Origin: Peltaster fructicola
Lineage: Eukaryota; Ascomycota; Dothideomycetes
DNA length: 64,000 nt
NCBI GenBank assembly: GCA_001592805.2
Contig: CP051139.1
Coordinates: forward strand, 124,001 to 188,000
Direction of reading: 5' to 3'
A program made the translations under genes and the position numbers. The notes under the pieces are model-generated. The model was not told where the DNA came from. It saw only the letters and a list, made by a program, of their open reading frames with translations, and made no database searches. This document shows, one piece after another, positions 40,868 through 50,658 of this stretch; the first letter of the stretch is position 1; each line of letters opens with the position of its first letter.

Positions 40868-41578
40868 ATGCGAACTCAAGTTCTTACACTCGTCGCAGCC
40901 GGCGCATCTCTCGCTCACGCAACTCTTATAGAGCGAATAGTGAACTCAACCGGTCCATCTCTGCATACCAACCCAGCAGAAGATTACTTCCTGCAAGTCT
41001 GTTTGCCCATGAACTCCACTGGTCAACCTTTCACAGACACTCCATGCTATGCATACGGACAGTCGCAGCGGGAGTGCCTGGCCAAGTACAACCAGACGGG
41101 AGTCGGCATCACTTCAGACTACACACCTCAGCAGCAGCAATCCTGCCTATGCGCCAACGATTACTTCCAAGGATATGTCGGATGCTTGGACTGTGCTAAG
41201 GCGCACAACATCGCTGGCATCATACTCCCAGACTACGCTCCGAGTGCGATCTATTCCTTTAGTTCTTCATACTGCGCTTCCACAAACACTCCCACGCGTG
41301 GTATCGCTCAAGCCATGGCGACTGCTCTGCCTAGCTACCCAGCAAGCTACACAGGCGCCTCGACGATCAGTGATCCTCTCAGCGGCAGTACTGCAGTATC
41401 ACTCTACTTCACCACGACGGCCACTGCTGCTACAACTACTACAACATCTGGATCCGCATCTGGGTCCGCATCTGGATCTACTTCTCGTACTTCTGGCGCT
41501 GCTGCCACTGGCGCAGTCATGGACAAGCTGGCAGTCGGTGGCATGCTGGGAGTGGCAGCTGTCATGTTTACTTTGTAA
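40868..41578 (+). CDS. Secreted cysteine-rich GPI-type protein
   Basis: Single-exon 236-aa protein, family not recognised. The N-terminus is a clean signal peptide (RTQVLTLVAAGASLAHA). The mature part has eight cysteines between about 40 and 140, including a CLC pair and a CLDC motif, which suggests four disulphides; the spacing is not that of CFEM. Several NxT/S sequons are present. Residues about 175-215 are Ser/Thr/Gly-rich with short GSASGSASGS repeats, followed by a hydrophobic C-terminus (LAVGGMLGVAAVMFTL), as in GPI-anchored wall proteins. The ATG at 40868 is chosen over the non-ATG frame extension because the signal peptide begins there. Role unknown; surface or effector-like functions are possible but unsupported. 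Confidence 0.82.
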   Translation: MRTQVLTLVAAGASLAHATLIERIVNSTGPSLHTNPAEDYFLQVCLPMNSTGQPFTDTPCYAYGQSQRECLAKYNQTGVGITSDYTPQQQQSCLCANDYFQGYVGCLDCAKAHNIAGIILPDYAPSAIYSFSSSYCASTNTPTRGIAQAMATALPSYPASYTGASTISDPLSGSTAVSLYFTTTATAATTTTTSGSASGSASGSTSRTSGAAATGAVMDKLAVGGMLGVAAVMFTL

Positions 41579-41771
41579 ATTGGTCAACAGCATTGGGTAT
41601 TTGCATAGCGTGGTTGGGTCGAAACAACAACTCCATTGACTTGTTGTGATAGCATGTATCTTATAGCATTACCCGTATAGTAACCTCTTAAGAGCTTTTC
41701 AAGATCTGTGGCCGCCATCCTGTAACACCTCGCTAATGCTTGTTCGTGACTTCGTATGCAAGGCGAGCGCC

Positions 41772-42833
41772 TTACTCTGGATCTGGCAGCCATAGCATGA
41801 CTTCCTTATCCGCCGTGGCTATCAGGTTGTGTCGCGGATTGTATGCCACCACACTTGCCGGCTTCGAGCTTTGTAGATCTGTGATGGGAGCCAGGATATG
41901 ATCTCGTCGTGCTGGTGTTTGCACATCCCAGACCAATAGCCCAGGTTGACCACCGTTACCACCAACCACGTATCTACCATCGGGCGTGAAGCAAGCGTCG
42001 CCTTGCAGGACAGTACCTGCAGATGCATCATCGCCAGGCGCCGCATGTGATGAGCTTCCACTTGGACGATGCAGGTAGTGCATGAGATCTCCCGAGAATG
42101 CATCCAACACATAGTGTCCTGGTCCATTCGTGCTCAACAGCAATGCTTTCCCGTTATTGCTGAACTCCATGCCCGTCCATCCTCTTGCGACGTGCTGCCC
42201 ATGTGTAGCTGCTAACCTCTTCTCGATCTCAAACATATCGAAAGTCGCAAAGGGCGGTTTGTCGTAGTTCTTGAGGTCGTAGAGACATACTGTCTGTGCT
42301 GTGGCACTAGCGACTGCAATGACACTTGCACTGGGATCATATGCTGTCAACAATGGTGCCTCTAATCGCAGCTCTCCTTGTGCGTGGGAGGACCTCAAAT
42401 CCCAAAGCTTGACAGTGTTGTCGAGACTGGCTGAAAGGAAGTGGTCGTTGCTCGGACTCAGACAGAGACTGGTGACTCGGTCCTCATGCCCACGGAAGTA
42501 CCGGATGAAGCTGTTGTCGTGCATGCAGAGGTATCGAATACCATCATCCACCTTGGTCGAGGCATAGATGATGTTGGTACTATTGTGTGTGAATCGTGCC
42601 AACGCATTGCCGTACTTTTGCGACTTCAGCTCCTTTGCGTGCGCTCCAGCTTTGACATTGTAAAGATGAATTGTGTCATCGGTTCGTGAGAGTAGGAGGA
42701 ACTCGCCAGATGCATCGTAGTCGATCGAGGTGTAGGAGGCTGGTGATTTGAAGAGCTTCGAGGGTCGAAATGTCGAGATCACATCGGAGACCTTGCTCAG
42801 ATGCGCGGTCTTATTCGCACTGTCTGCCTCCAT
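41772..42833 (-). CDS. SWD2: WD40 protein Swd2 (COMPASS and CPF subunit, WDR82)
   Basis: Single-exon 353-aa beta-propeller protein. In yeast Swd2 is shared by COMPASS (histone H3K4 methylation) and the cleavage and polyadenylation factor. Family marks: FRPSKLFKSPASYTSIDYD near the start, RTDDTIHLYNVKAGAH, KYGNALARFTHNSTNIIYAS, FRGHEDRVTSLCLSP, SLDNTVKLWDLRSS (the clearest WD unit), FATFDMFEIEK, and the GNGGQPGLLVWDV strand near the end. Length is near the family norm (about 330). The start is the only upstream in-frame ATG. It shares a 297-bp promoter region with OAC1. Confidence 0.95.
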   Translation of the reverse strand: MEADSANKTAHLSKVSDVISTFRPSKLFKSPASYTSIDYDASGEFLLLSRTDDTIHLYNVKAGAHAKELKSQKYGNALARFTHNSTNIIYASTKVDDGIRYLCMHDNSFIRYFRGHEDRVTSLCLSPSNDHFLSASLDNTVKLWDLRSSHAQGELRLEAPLLTAYDPSASVIAVASATAQTVCLYDLKNYDKPPFATFDMFEIEKRLAATHGQHVARGWTGMEFSNNGKALLLSTNGPGHYVLDAFSGDLMHYLHRPSGSSSHAAPGDDASAGTVLQGDACFTPDGRYVVGGNGGQPGLLVWDVQTPARRDHILAPITDLQSSKPASVVAYNPRHNLIATADKEVMLWLPDPE

Positions 42834-43130
42834 TGTGCGCTATGAGTGAGAAGTCATTGCGGCACAAGGTAGGTCTGTCTTTCTTGCGTGCTAGTCGAAG
42901 GATTGCATGTGGAGAATCCCTGCGCCAAAAGTGACCACCAGATTATGTCAGACTTCAGTCTTTCGACAGAGCTCTCACCACAAAACCTCGCGCTCTCTTA
43001 CTCACACCTAGCAGCATCATGTGCTGACCATATCTTCATCATGAGCGCAATATAGCCAGTCACCAAGCATTTCCACAGCCTGCGGTCTTTCCTTCGATAC
43101 ACAGCATAGAAACAACCAAGATCTCCTACC
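42834..43130. promoter_or_regulatory. Bidirectional promoter, SWD2 / OAC1
   Basis: 297 bp between head-to-head ATGs. No TATA box is evident, as is common for constitutive genes. Confidence 0.5.
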
Positions 43131-44163
43131 ATGTCCACAACTATTGGTTCCTTCATCGCTGGAGGCATTGCAGCGTGCGGCGCTGTCACAGTAACACACT
43201 CGTTTGAGACGATCAAAATCCGATTACAGCTGCAAGGAGAGCTTCAGGCGAGAAAAGATGCGCCAAAGATGTACAAGGGTGTTACACACGGTCTGAGGGT
43301 GGTATATCAGAACGAAGGCATGAAAGGCCTGCTAAGAGGTCTCTCTTGTGCTGTGAGTATGATGAACAGACGTGCACTGGGTGCTGATGGTCGCAGTATA
43401 TCTACCAGATGGCACTCAATGGCTGCAGACTCGGCTTCTACGAACCACTACGGACGAGCATGAACTCTCTTGTTCTGACGCATTCACCTCTCAACAACAA
43501 AGATGCCAAGGTAGTGCAATTTCAGAGTCTCCCGGTGAACATATTTGCAGGCGCAACCTCTGGTATCTTGGGAGCTGTCGTTGGATCACCCTTCTTCCTG
43601 GTGAAGACGAGACTACAATCATATTCGCCATTTCTGCCCGTCGGCACGCAACATCAGTACAAGAACGCATGGGACGGTCTCAGCCAAATCTACCGGGCTG
43701 AAGGCATACGCGGTCTCTACCGTGGAGTGGTGCCCGCAATGATCCGCACAGGTTTCGGCTCAAGTGTACAGCTGCCGACGTACTTCTTCGCCAAGAGGAG
43801 ACTGCAGAAACACTTCGACATGAAAGAGGGACCTGCTCTGCATCTCCTGTCAAGTACAGCGTCCGGATTCGTGGTCTGCGTGGTTATGCACCCACCTGAC
43901 ACAGTCATGAGTCGAATGTACAACCAGACTGGCAACCTGTACAACAATGCTTTTGAATGTCTATACAAGACTGTGAAAACAGAGGGTATTTTCGCAGTCT
44001 ACAAGGGCTTCTTCGCCCATCTAGCAAGGATTCTACCACATACAGTTCGTCTCCTGGTTCAGCAAACTGCCAATGCTGACCTTCATAGATTCTTACACTC
44101 TCCCTGGCAGAACAGACCAACAAGCTTATGCGTCGGTTAGAAGACCGCATGCTCTCAAGGTGA
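43131..44163 (+). CDS. OAC1: Mitochondrial oxaloacetate carrier Oac1
   Basis: Inner-membrane carrier of the SLC25 family that moves oxaloacetate, sulfate and alpha-isopropylmalate. Exons: 43131-43352, 43397-44044, 44089-44163; introns of 44 nt each; 314 aa. Three carrier repeats begin at about residues 6, 115 and 220, with signatures HSFETIKIR, SPFFLVKTR and HPPDTVMSR (degenerate, as in yeast Oac1). Close Oac1 marks: AGGIAACGAVTVTHS, AYIYQMALNGCRLGFYEPLR across intron 1, GSPFFLVKTRLQSYS, GSSVQLPTYFFAK, and PHTILTLSLAEQTNKLM across intron 2. The second intron begins GTTCGT, a weak donor; without it the ending does not match the family. Its stop is 38 bp from that of convergent PEX11C. Confidence 0.94.
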
Positions 44164-44201
44164 GACCTTGACCGGTAATGTACAACACATCCACAGCACG
44201 A

Positions 44202-45029
44202 TCATGCTGTTGCCGCCCAGAGGCCTCGCAGGCGGACAATACCTGGGAATGCGCCCAGTAGGCCAAGATAGGTCTCCGTGACAGGACTTTGTCCATCAGG
44301 CACACTCCAGTGATAAGCCAGAGGTGCCCAGGAGGCATTTCGGTAGAAGTCCAATTGCCATTGTCGGTCTGCCTCCCTGCTCTTCACTGCATCCTTGCTG
44401 TCAGCCTCAAGCTGCTTGGCTCGCAGCATCCTCGCGGCCTCCAAGACGATATGCACCAGCCACGCAGAGCTGCTCCATCTGTACCACTTCTCTTCCCTGA
44501 CCGACCACTTGGGTCCTCGCAGCACGCCCTTTGTTACGAGGTACGCGCCGTTCTCGAGGACTGCATACCAGAAACCCGCGAATATCTGTACCCAGATTAT
44601 AGCCCGAATGATCTCATCTTTCGGTGGCTCCAGATATGTGCCTCTCGCCCACGAGTATATGCCTAGCAATCCCCAAAGTCGCGTGAAGGCTCGGAAGTCT
44701 GAGATCGCTCCAGCAGCAGTCTTTACGGTTGTGCAAGTCTCTGAGAGCTTCGTCTGTGGTGCCTCGATCGTTGCGATTACTGTGTCACCCGGGACCAATG
44801 CGCCTGAAGCTTTGGCGGCAAAGTCGACGGCCAGCCTCTCGTACTGTTTTGATAATCGCTCGAGGAGTCGAGCATGCGTGAAACGAAGAACGTAGTACGT
44901 CAGACTCAACGTGACATCAATGCCTGCTGGTGTCGAGAAGAGTTTCTCAACTCTTAGAATGTTTCGGTCTGCTGCGAGCAAGGCCGAGGTGATGATACCG
45001 TTGTTTTTGTGGTGGTCTTTGGATGACAT
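44202..45029 (-). CDS. PEX11C: Peroxisomal membrane protein Pex11C-like
   Basis: Single-exon 275-aa member of the Pex11 family, which bends and elongates the peroxisomal membrane during proliferation. Supporting features: an N-terminal amphipathic region (LFSTPAGIDVTLSLTYYVLR), the mid-protein FRAFTRLWGLLGIYSWARGTY block, and a hydrophobic hairpin AIIWVQIFAGFWYAVLENGA, typical of filamentous-fungal Pex11C and Gim5-like proteins. A second charged stretch and a weakly hydrophobic C-terminus follow. The ATG at 45029 is preferred; the frame continues upstream only through TTG at 45089. It is divergent from the E2 gene across 296 bp. Confidence 0.88.
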   Translation of the reverse strand: MSSKDHHKNNGIITSALLAADRNILRVEKLFSTPAGIDVTLSLTYYVLRFTHARLLERLSKQYERLAVDFAAKASGALVPGDTVIATIEAPQTKLSETCTTVKTAAGAISDFRAFTRLWGLLGIYSWARGTYLEPPKDEIIRAIIWVQIFAGFWYAVLENGAYLVTKGVLRGPKWSVREEKWYRWSSSAWLVHIVLEAARMLRAKQLEADSKDAVKSREADRQWQLDFYRNASWAPLAYHWSVPDGQSPVTETYLGLLGAFPGIVRLRGLWAATA

Positions 45030-45325
45030 GTTAAAGGAGTGTGTGGAGCATGAAGCATGAAGGAATGAGTGAGTATTGTATCGACTCAAGGCAATGCGCT
45101 GGAGGTCATCATTAATCGTGATGCAGCAGCCTCGGATGAGCTTTACGCAGCGACTCCCATGTGACGCTCCTCAGGTACGAAACCGTATCTGCTTACGCAT
45201 TGCATCATCACAACACAATGATATGAGACACGTTGCTGTTTTCGCCATTCAATAATCACTCCGCATCAACAATGATAAGCTTATGATTTTGGCAGCTCAA
45301 CACTGCACAAAGAACATCATCAAGC
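45030..45325. promoter_or_regulatory. Bidirectional promoter, PEX11C / UBE2J-type E2
   Basis: 296 bp between head-to-head ATGs, the same size as the SWD2/OAC1 spacer. No clear motif was recognised. Confidence 0.45.
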
Positions 45326-46158
45326 ATGTCGTCCACAGGGCAGTTCTCATCGAAGAACCCGACCATTCGACGTATTCTCAAGGAAGCAGCCGAGCTCAAC
45401 ACCTCGCCATCAGCAGACTATCATGCTGCGCCTCTTGAAACCGATCTCTTTGAGTGGCACTTCACCCCTGCGCGGTCCCTCCTGCGCCATCAGCATATGA
45501 TGGCGGCCTATACCACGGACGCATAGTCCTTCCTCCAGCATATCCTCTCAAGCCTCCTAGCTTCCGGTTTACAACTCCCACAGGACGGTTTGAGGTCAAC
45601 CGCGAGATCTGTCTGAGCATCAGTGGCCATCACGAAGAGACGTGGCAGCCAGCATGGGGCATTCGCACGGCTTTAGTGGCTATTCGCAGCTTCATGGACA
45701 CAGACGCAAAGGGTCAGGTAGGTGGCATGGACGCCAGTGATGAGACAAGGAAGAGATGGGCAGCTCAGAGCGGTGCTTGGAGGTGTCCTACCTGCGCTAA
45801 GACGAATACCGCGATCATGATAGAGCACGACGAGACTGTCTCGGCCGCTGGCCAGGACGCGTCGTCAGCAAAAGAGGCTGTCCCCGATGAGCTGAGATTG
45901 GCATACCGTGAGGATCTGAAACCTGACAATGTACAAATCTCGCAGAGGCCAGCACAGGGCGAGAGCAGGCCAGAGAATGTAGGACCAGACACGCCTCGTG
46001 CCGTACAATCAACTCCACAGGTGACAACTACACCTCGAGCGCAAACACAACAAGCCATAGGTCCACGAGCCGAAGAGTTGCCAGCTTGGATTGACAAGTC
46101 GATCTACGGAATCCTTCTTGCTCTTGCTGCTTTGATCTGGATCCGATACGGGTTGTGA
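45326..46158 (+). CDS. Tail-anchored ubiquitin-conjugating enzyme, UBE2J1/Ubc6-like, with frame break
   Basis: E2 enzyme that works with membrane E3 ligases at the ER. Part one (45326-45466) reads SSKNPTIRRILKEAAEL to DLFEWHFT, the start of the UBC fold. Part two resumes in another frame at 45484 with APSAYDGGLYHGRIVLPP, then YPLKPPSFRF, the catalytic NREICLSISGHHEETWQP (Cys at 45610-45612) and WGIRTALVAI. Between them the family has five residues (VRGPP-like, 15 nt), but 17 nt are present, a +2 shift; no GT-AG pair can remove it without losing conserved residues. The C-terminal region is Gln/Pro/Thr-rich, then a single tail anchor (IYGILLALAALIWIRYGL). Either a sequence error or a genuine break in this copy; all other sequence looks under constraint. 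More like UBE2J1 than Ubc6 proper. Confidence 0.85.
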
Positions 46159-46635
46159 GACAGATATGCACGATGCCTGGCATGCAATATGCTTGGCGAC
46201 GATCTTTAGACACCTATGTGTTTGTCAGGACTATCCTGACGTCCTACTTACGATGAGCCACGATGTCTCATGACAGCAGCCTGGAAGCCTCTACCACGCA
46301 GGGATGGCGCTGAAATCGCAACCATCAAACTTCTGCCATGCACCTCACGGCCTCTGTGCTCTCACTTGTTCTGAGCATGCTGACTAGAACATACGGGTCG
46401 TTGCATACCTCGTACACCGTTCCCGGATCAACGTTTGTGCCATTAGTGGATCATTGCATGAGACACCGTCAGGTCAATTCAATTGAGCGCCCTCCATACA
46501 CGAACAGAGTACACGGGCCAATGCAATGGAGTTTGCTCTACCAGTCCTCACATGATTGTCACGAAGCGACTCTTTCTTTCACCTCATCAAACACGACAAT
46601 TCCTTCTTACAACTACCTGGACTGATCGATCCATC
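46159..46635. other. Intergenic, no gene seen
   Basis: 477 bp between co-oriented genes; it may include additional 5' coding sequence of the next gene, since that frame stays open upstream to 46483 but only from TTG or the ATG at 46552. Confidence 0.4.
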
Positions 46636-48304
46636 ATGGACGGGCTACCATTCAGAACAAGAAGTGAAGCCGACCACGGTACACACACTTCAGCAGCAGC
46701 ACACAGCATCATGCCAAGCCCCATCATAAATTACTTCAATTCATCTGCTTTCACCAGCAAGATTGAGATCCTGATGCAGCATTGGCATGTCCCAGCGCTC
46801 TCCATCGCCATTACACATGGTGATGACATATCCGCGCGAGCCTTTGGTTATGCAAACCTGGAATCAGCAGTTCCTTGCACCACCGATACGATCTTTGATA
46901 TTGCGGATGTGTCAAAGTCCTTGACTGCAGGCTCTGTGGCGCTACTGGACATCAGAGGTTGTCCAGTGATGGGTAACGGCGTTGATTGGTCTTCCCCTGT
47001 CTCCAAATACCTTCCAGACGATTTCGTAATGGCGAAGCGGTCCTACACCAAGGATGCAACTGTCGAAGACATCATGTGCCATCAATCTGGCTTGCCAGGG
47101 TCAGTGTACACGAGTATATCGGCATCGTGACTGATAGAAACACAGCCATAGTTATGCGAGCATGGGCATTGCATCAGAAGACTCGGACGACAGTCGAAGC
47201 GTTACACGTAAACTTCGCAACCTTGCACTGGCAGCTCCGTTGAGGAGCAAGTTCATATATGGTCACCTGATGTACGCAGTGGCAGCACATCTGGTCGAGA
47301 CGCGGACAAACTCCTCGTTCGGCGACTTCCTGGAGAAGTGGTTCTTCCGACCACTCAACATGTCGTCAACCTATTCGCAGCCAGACGCTGTCAGATCAGC
47401 AGGTCAACAAGCCCGAATGGCAACGCCATATCGTCGCTGTCCCAGGACAGGCTTCTTCGTACCTCTTCAACCTCTCCAGAGGCCCGAGTTTCAAGGCGCT
47501 GGGTCGATCTTCACAACAGCGTCCGATTATATCTTGTGGGTCCGCGCAGTCATGCTACAGCAGCCACCGATAACCAAGCTGGGGTACTCCTGCTGGCTTT
47601 GGCCTCGGTCGCTGCAAAACCCTGAAGACTTGCTTATCCAGCTTCATCCACAGACCTCATGGAGCATGTATGCACCAGGCTGGGAAATCCGGTTCTACCG
47701 CGGTGTCCAGATTTTCAAGCATGACGGTAGTACACTGGGATTCGGAAGCACTCACGGTTTCCTTCCCCAGTACAAGTTCGGCACTGTTATCCTGGGCACA
47801 GGAGATGGCGCGAAGGACCTGGCCAACATCGTGCAACATATCCTCATTGACGAAGTACTCGCCGTACCTGACGAGCAACGACCAGATTGGATCAAAGTCT
47901 ACAAGGAAGCCGACGCGTACGATCTCGAAGAGGCCGCGTCGCTCATCGGGCCGGAGTATCGTGGATATGGCTCCGGTGAGGAGCTACAGTTGTTAACTCT
48001 CGACGCTTATACGGGCGAATACTGGAACGCTGCGTACAAGACGATCAGAATCAGCGTCAAGGACGGCGGTCTCTTTATCGATGCTACCGACAGGTCAATG
48101 CCAATCTCCATATACTTGGAGCACGTCTGGGACCAGTACTGCTACAGTGCGCGCATCGAGACGTTTCCCGGACAGTGTGTGGACATCGTCCGCTCCCAAT
48201 TTGAGTTGCAAGACGATGTAGCAGTTGCCTTCGGCATTCACCTGGCACCCGATCAGGACTGGAATGGGTGTGATGAGGAGCTGGTCTGGTTCACACGAGT
48301 ATAG
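46636..48304 (+). CDS. Beta-lactamase-like serine hydrolase homologue, active site altered
   Basis: 540-aa member of the beta-lactamase / class C transpeptidase-like family common in fungi. Exons 46636-47099 and 47146-48304, intron 46 nt (GTCAGT..CACAG); the join gives CHQSGLPGHSYASMG. The N-terminal domain has WHVPALSIAITHGDDI and TIFDIADVSKSLTAG. In active relatives that motif carries Ser-x-x-Lys; here the Ser position is Asp91 (DVSK, Lys94). The second motif, usually Tyr-x-Asn, is Tyr-Gly-His (193-195). The third, His-x-Gly, is kept at HDG (347-349). So it probably folds but lacks the nucleophile. A lipocalin-like C-terminal domain follows (about 420-540). Start choice is uncertain: ATG at 46552 or 46864-frame internal Met residues are alternatives. 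No signal peptide is evident. Confidence 0.82.
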
Positions 48305-49446
48305 GATGTGAACGACGCCCTGATGCGTCATGCGTCTCACAGTGGCCACTCACCTGGACTGTCGTTGTCCCTGGCCGATCACCTGTCACATACATGAACA
48401 GGCTCGGCGTGCGGTACGTTCAGCTGTCGGCACCCATCCTCAGACTGGCTGTGCTCAATGGAGGGAAGCGTCTGAGGTGCGATCTGGCGAGTGCTTCGCC
48501 CATACTCGCCACGAGCATGGTCAGATAAGATCATGCCGCATATGGAGGTCTTCGTCTTCGCAGCAGCATATCTCTACTTCAAAAATCTTCGTTGCACACC
48601 AGAACCTTACATAGCATAGGCTTGCGATAAAGCAGGCTACCTCTGATCCAATGCATGTAGAATTGGCGTGAGTGAGAGACAGAGCTTCATCACTCGTATT
48701 ACATGCTTCTGAACACTACTAGGTCAGCGTTTGCCTCTCGTTTCGAGATCCAAATGTCTTTTAAGTCTGCAACTGGTGCGGATGTGTTGGCTTGTACTGA
48801 TAGGAGAATTTGTGAGCAACGCACTCTTCCGGGTATGCTTGCAATGCAGCGATGATCTTCATCTAGACCAGATTGTGAATTCTGTGTTTACCAGCATGCG
48901 ACGCAGCGGCTAGTGTTCGTCATAGTCTCATGGAGTCATTGTTGACATCGGACTGGAAGGATCTCGAGCTAGACTGAAGTCAACTCATTGACACTCTCCC
49001 ACCTGCCTTTACTTCACCACAGGACAAATACAGATACATCGAACAATTCTGTCCAGTGTCGCGGTCTAGTCAGCAATGACCGTTCACATACAGACACAAA
49101 TCGTATGGTCACCCACTCGTGCAGTTATGCACGCGATCCATACCATGCAGGACCCCTCAGAAGATCAACCGCGGATGACCAAACAGGAACAGCATGCAAG
49201 CTACATCATCACTCAGCAGTCGCTTGAGACCGGGCCTTACATGATAGCTTCAATATGCGCCTCATTATGGAGCCCCTCGTCTCTTGTCCATAAGGCCGGG
49301 CCAGTAAGTTCACCTCGTTGACTCCTCTCTGTTCGTGTCCATTGTCACAACGTCTCATGTCAAGAGCATCTACCAATATTCCATTATCCTTGCGCAAACT
49401 CTGGGAATTTCAAGATCAACACGGCCGTGCAGCACGTCCAGAAGAT
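48305..49446. other. Intergenic, no gene seen
   Basis: 1.14 kb between co-oriented genes. Only short unrelated frames. It must hold the promoter of the alcohol dehydrogenase gene. Confidence 0.45.
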
Positions 49447-50638
49447 ATGTCTCAAGAACTGAAAGCGAGAGCCATCGTTTCGAGGGCTGAACTTGATAAG
49501 GGAGGATGGAAGCTCGAAGACGTTGCGCTTCGACAACCTGGCAAGGGCGAATTGCTCGTCGAGATGGTTGGTAGTGGTGTTTGTCACACAGATGTGCTCG
49601 TCGGAGGCCTGCCCGGAGAGGGATCACCAATTGGTTTTTACCCTAGAGTCCTCGGCCACGAAGGTATGTCTCGAGGAGCAACTCTTGGACAGTCCTGATC
49701 AAGTAGGTTCCGGCTACGTCAAGGCCGTCGGACCAGACGTCACGGTAGCCAAGGTCGGCGATCCAGTCCTGCTGTCATTCGACTTCTGCAAAGCATGCAC
49801 GATGTGCAATGGCGGACACTACAGCCACTGCGACGACTTCATGAAGGTCAACTTTGGCCCATGGCCAGTATTCACGACCGACGATAAGCACGAGAAACCT
49901 GAGATCAGCGGCCGCTTCTTCGGGATGTCCTCATTCGCCAGCTTGAGCATAGTGAACGAGACATCAGTCGTCAATGCCAAGGATCTGGTCAAGGACAAGA
50001 ACGAGCTCGCCCTGTTCTCACCACTCGGCTGTGGCATCCAGACTGGAAGCGGTAGTGTCATCAATGCTGCTAAGGCGACAGCTGACGATACGGTCTGCGT
50101 TCTTGGCCTTGGCGGCGTAGGCCTCAGCGCACTCATGGGAGCAAAGGTTCAAGGCTGCAAGAAGGTCATCGGTGTAGATCGTGTCGAGTCCCGTCTGCAG
50201 CTTGCCAGGGAGCTGGGTGCCATGCATGTCATCGATGGCAGCAAGCTTGGCGATAAGAGTCTTGCCGATGCCATCAAAGAGGCTGCAGATGGTGAAGGTC
50301 CTACAGTGACTATTGAGACTACTGGAGCACCTCCACTCATCAAAGCAGCAATTGAGGCTTCGAGGAACAAGGGCAAGGTAATCCAAGTCGGATCAGCTCC
50401 CTTCGACTTCAACCTCGACATCAATGTATTCTCATTTATGGCCAGAGGTATACAGTACATTGGCGCCATCGAGGGTCATGCATATCCAGCAGAGTACGTC
50501 CCAAAGATGGTCCAGTGGTACAGGGAGGGCAAGTTTCCGCTGGACAAGTTCACAAAGCTCTTTCCTGCAGATCAATTCGAGGAAGCCATACATGAGATGC
50601 ACGATGGCTCAACTATCAAGCCAATCCTGTTGTGGTAG
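49447..50638 (+). CDS. Zinc-dependent alcohol dehydrogenase (MDR, class III/aryl-alcohol-like)
   Basis: NAD-dependent medium-chain dehydrogenase of 382 aa. Exons 49447-49663 and 49707-50638; the 43-nt intron (GTATGT..GTAG) joins LGHEG to SGYVKAVGPDV. Catalytic zinc ligands are present in GVCHTD (Cys), GHEG (His/Glu) and PLGCGIQTG (Cys). The structural zinc lobe is complete: C-x2-C-x2-C-x7-C in FCKACTMCNGGHYSHC. The Rossmann segment GLGGVG is followed by an Asp (IGVDRVESR), which favours NAD over NADP. It resembles aryl-alcohol or formaldehyde-type enzymes; the substrate is not determinable. Start: the ATG opening MSQELKARAIVS; earlier in-frame Met at 49357 is less likely. Its stop is 20 bp from the stop of convergent DSC1. 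Confidence 0.92.
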
Positions 50639-50658
50639 TCGTACAAATACATGTATTC

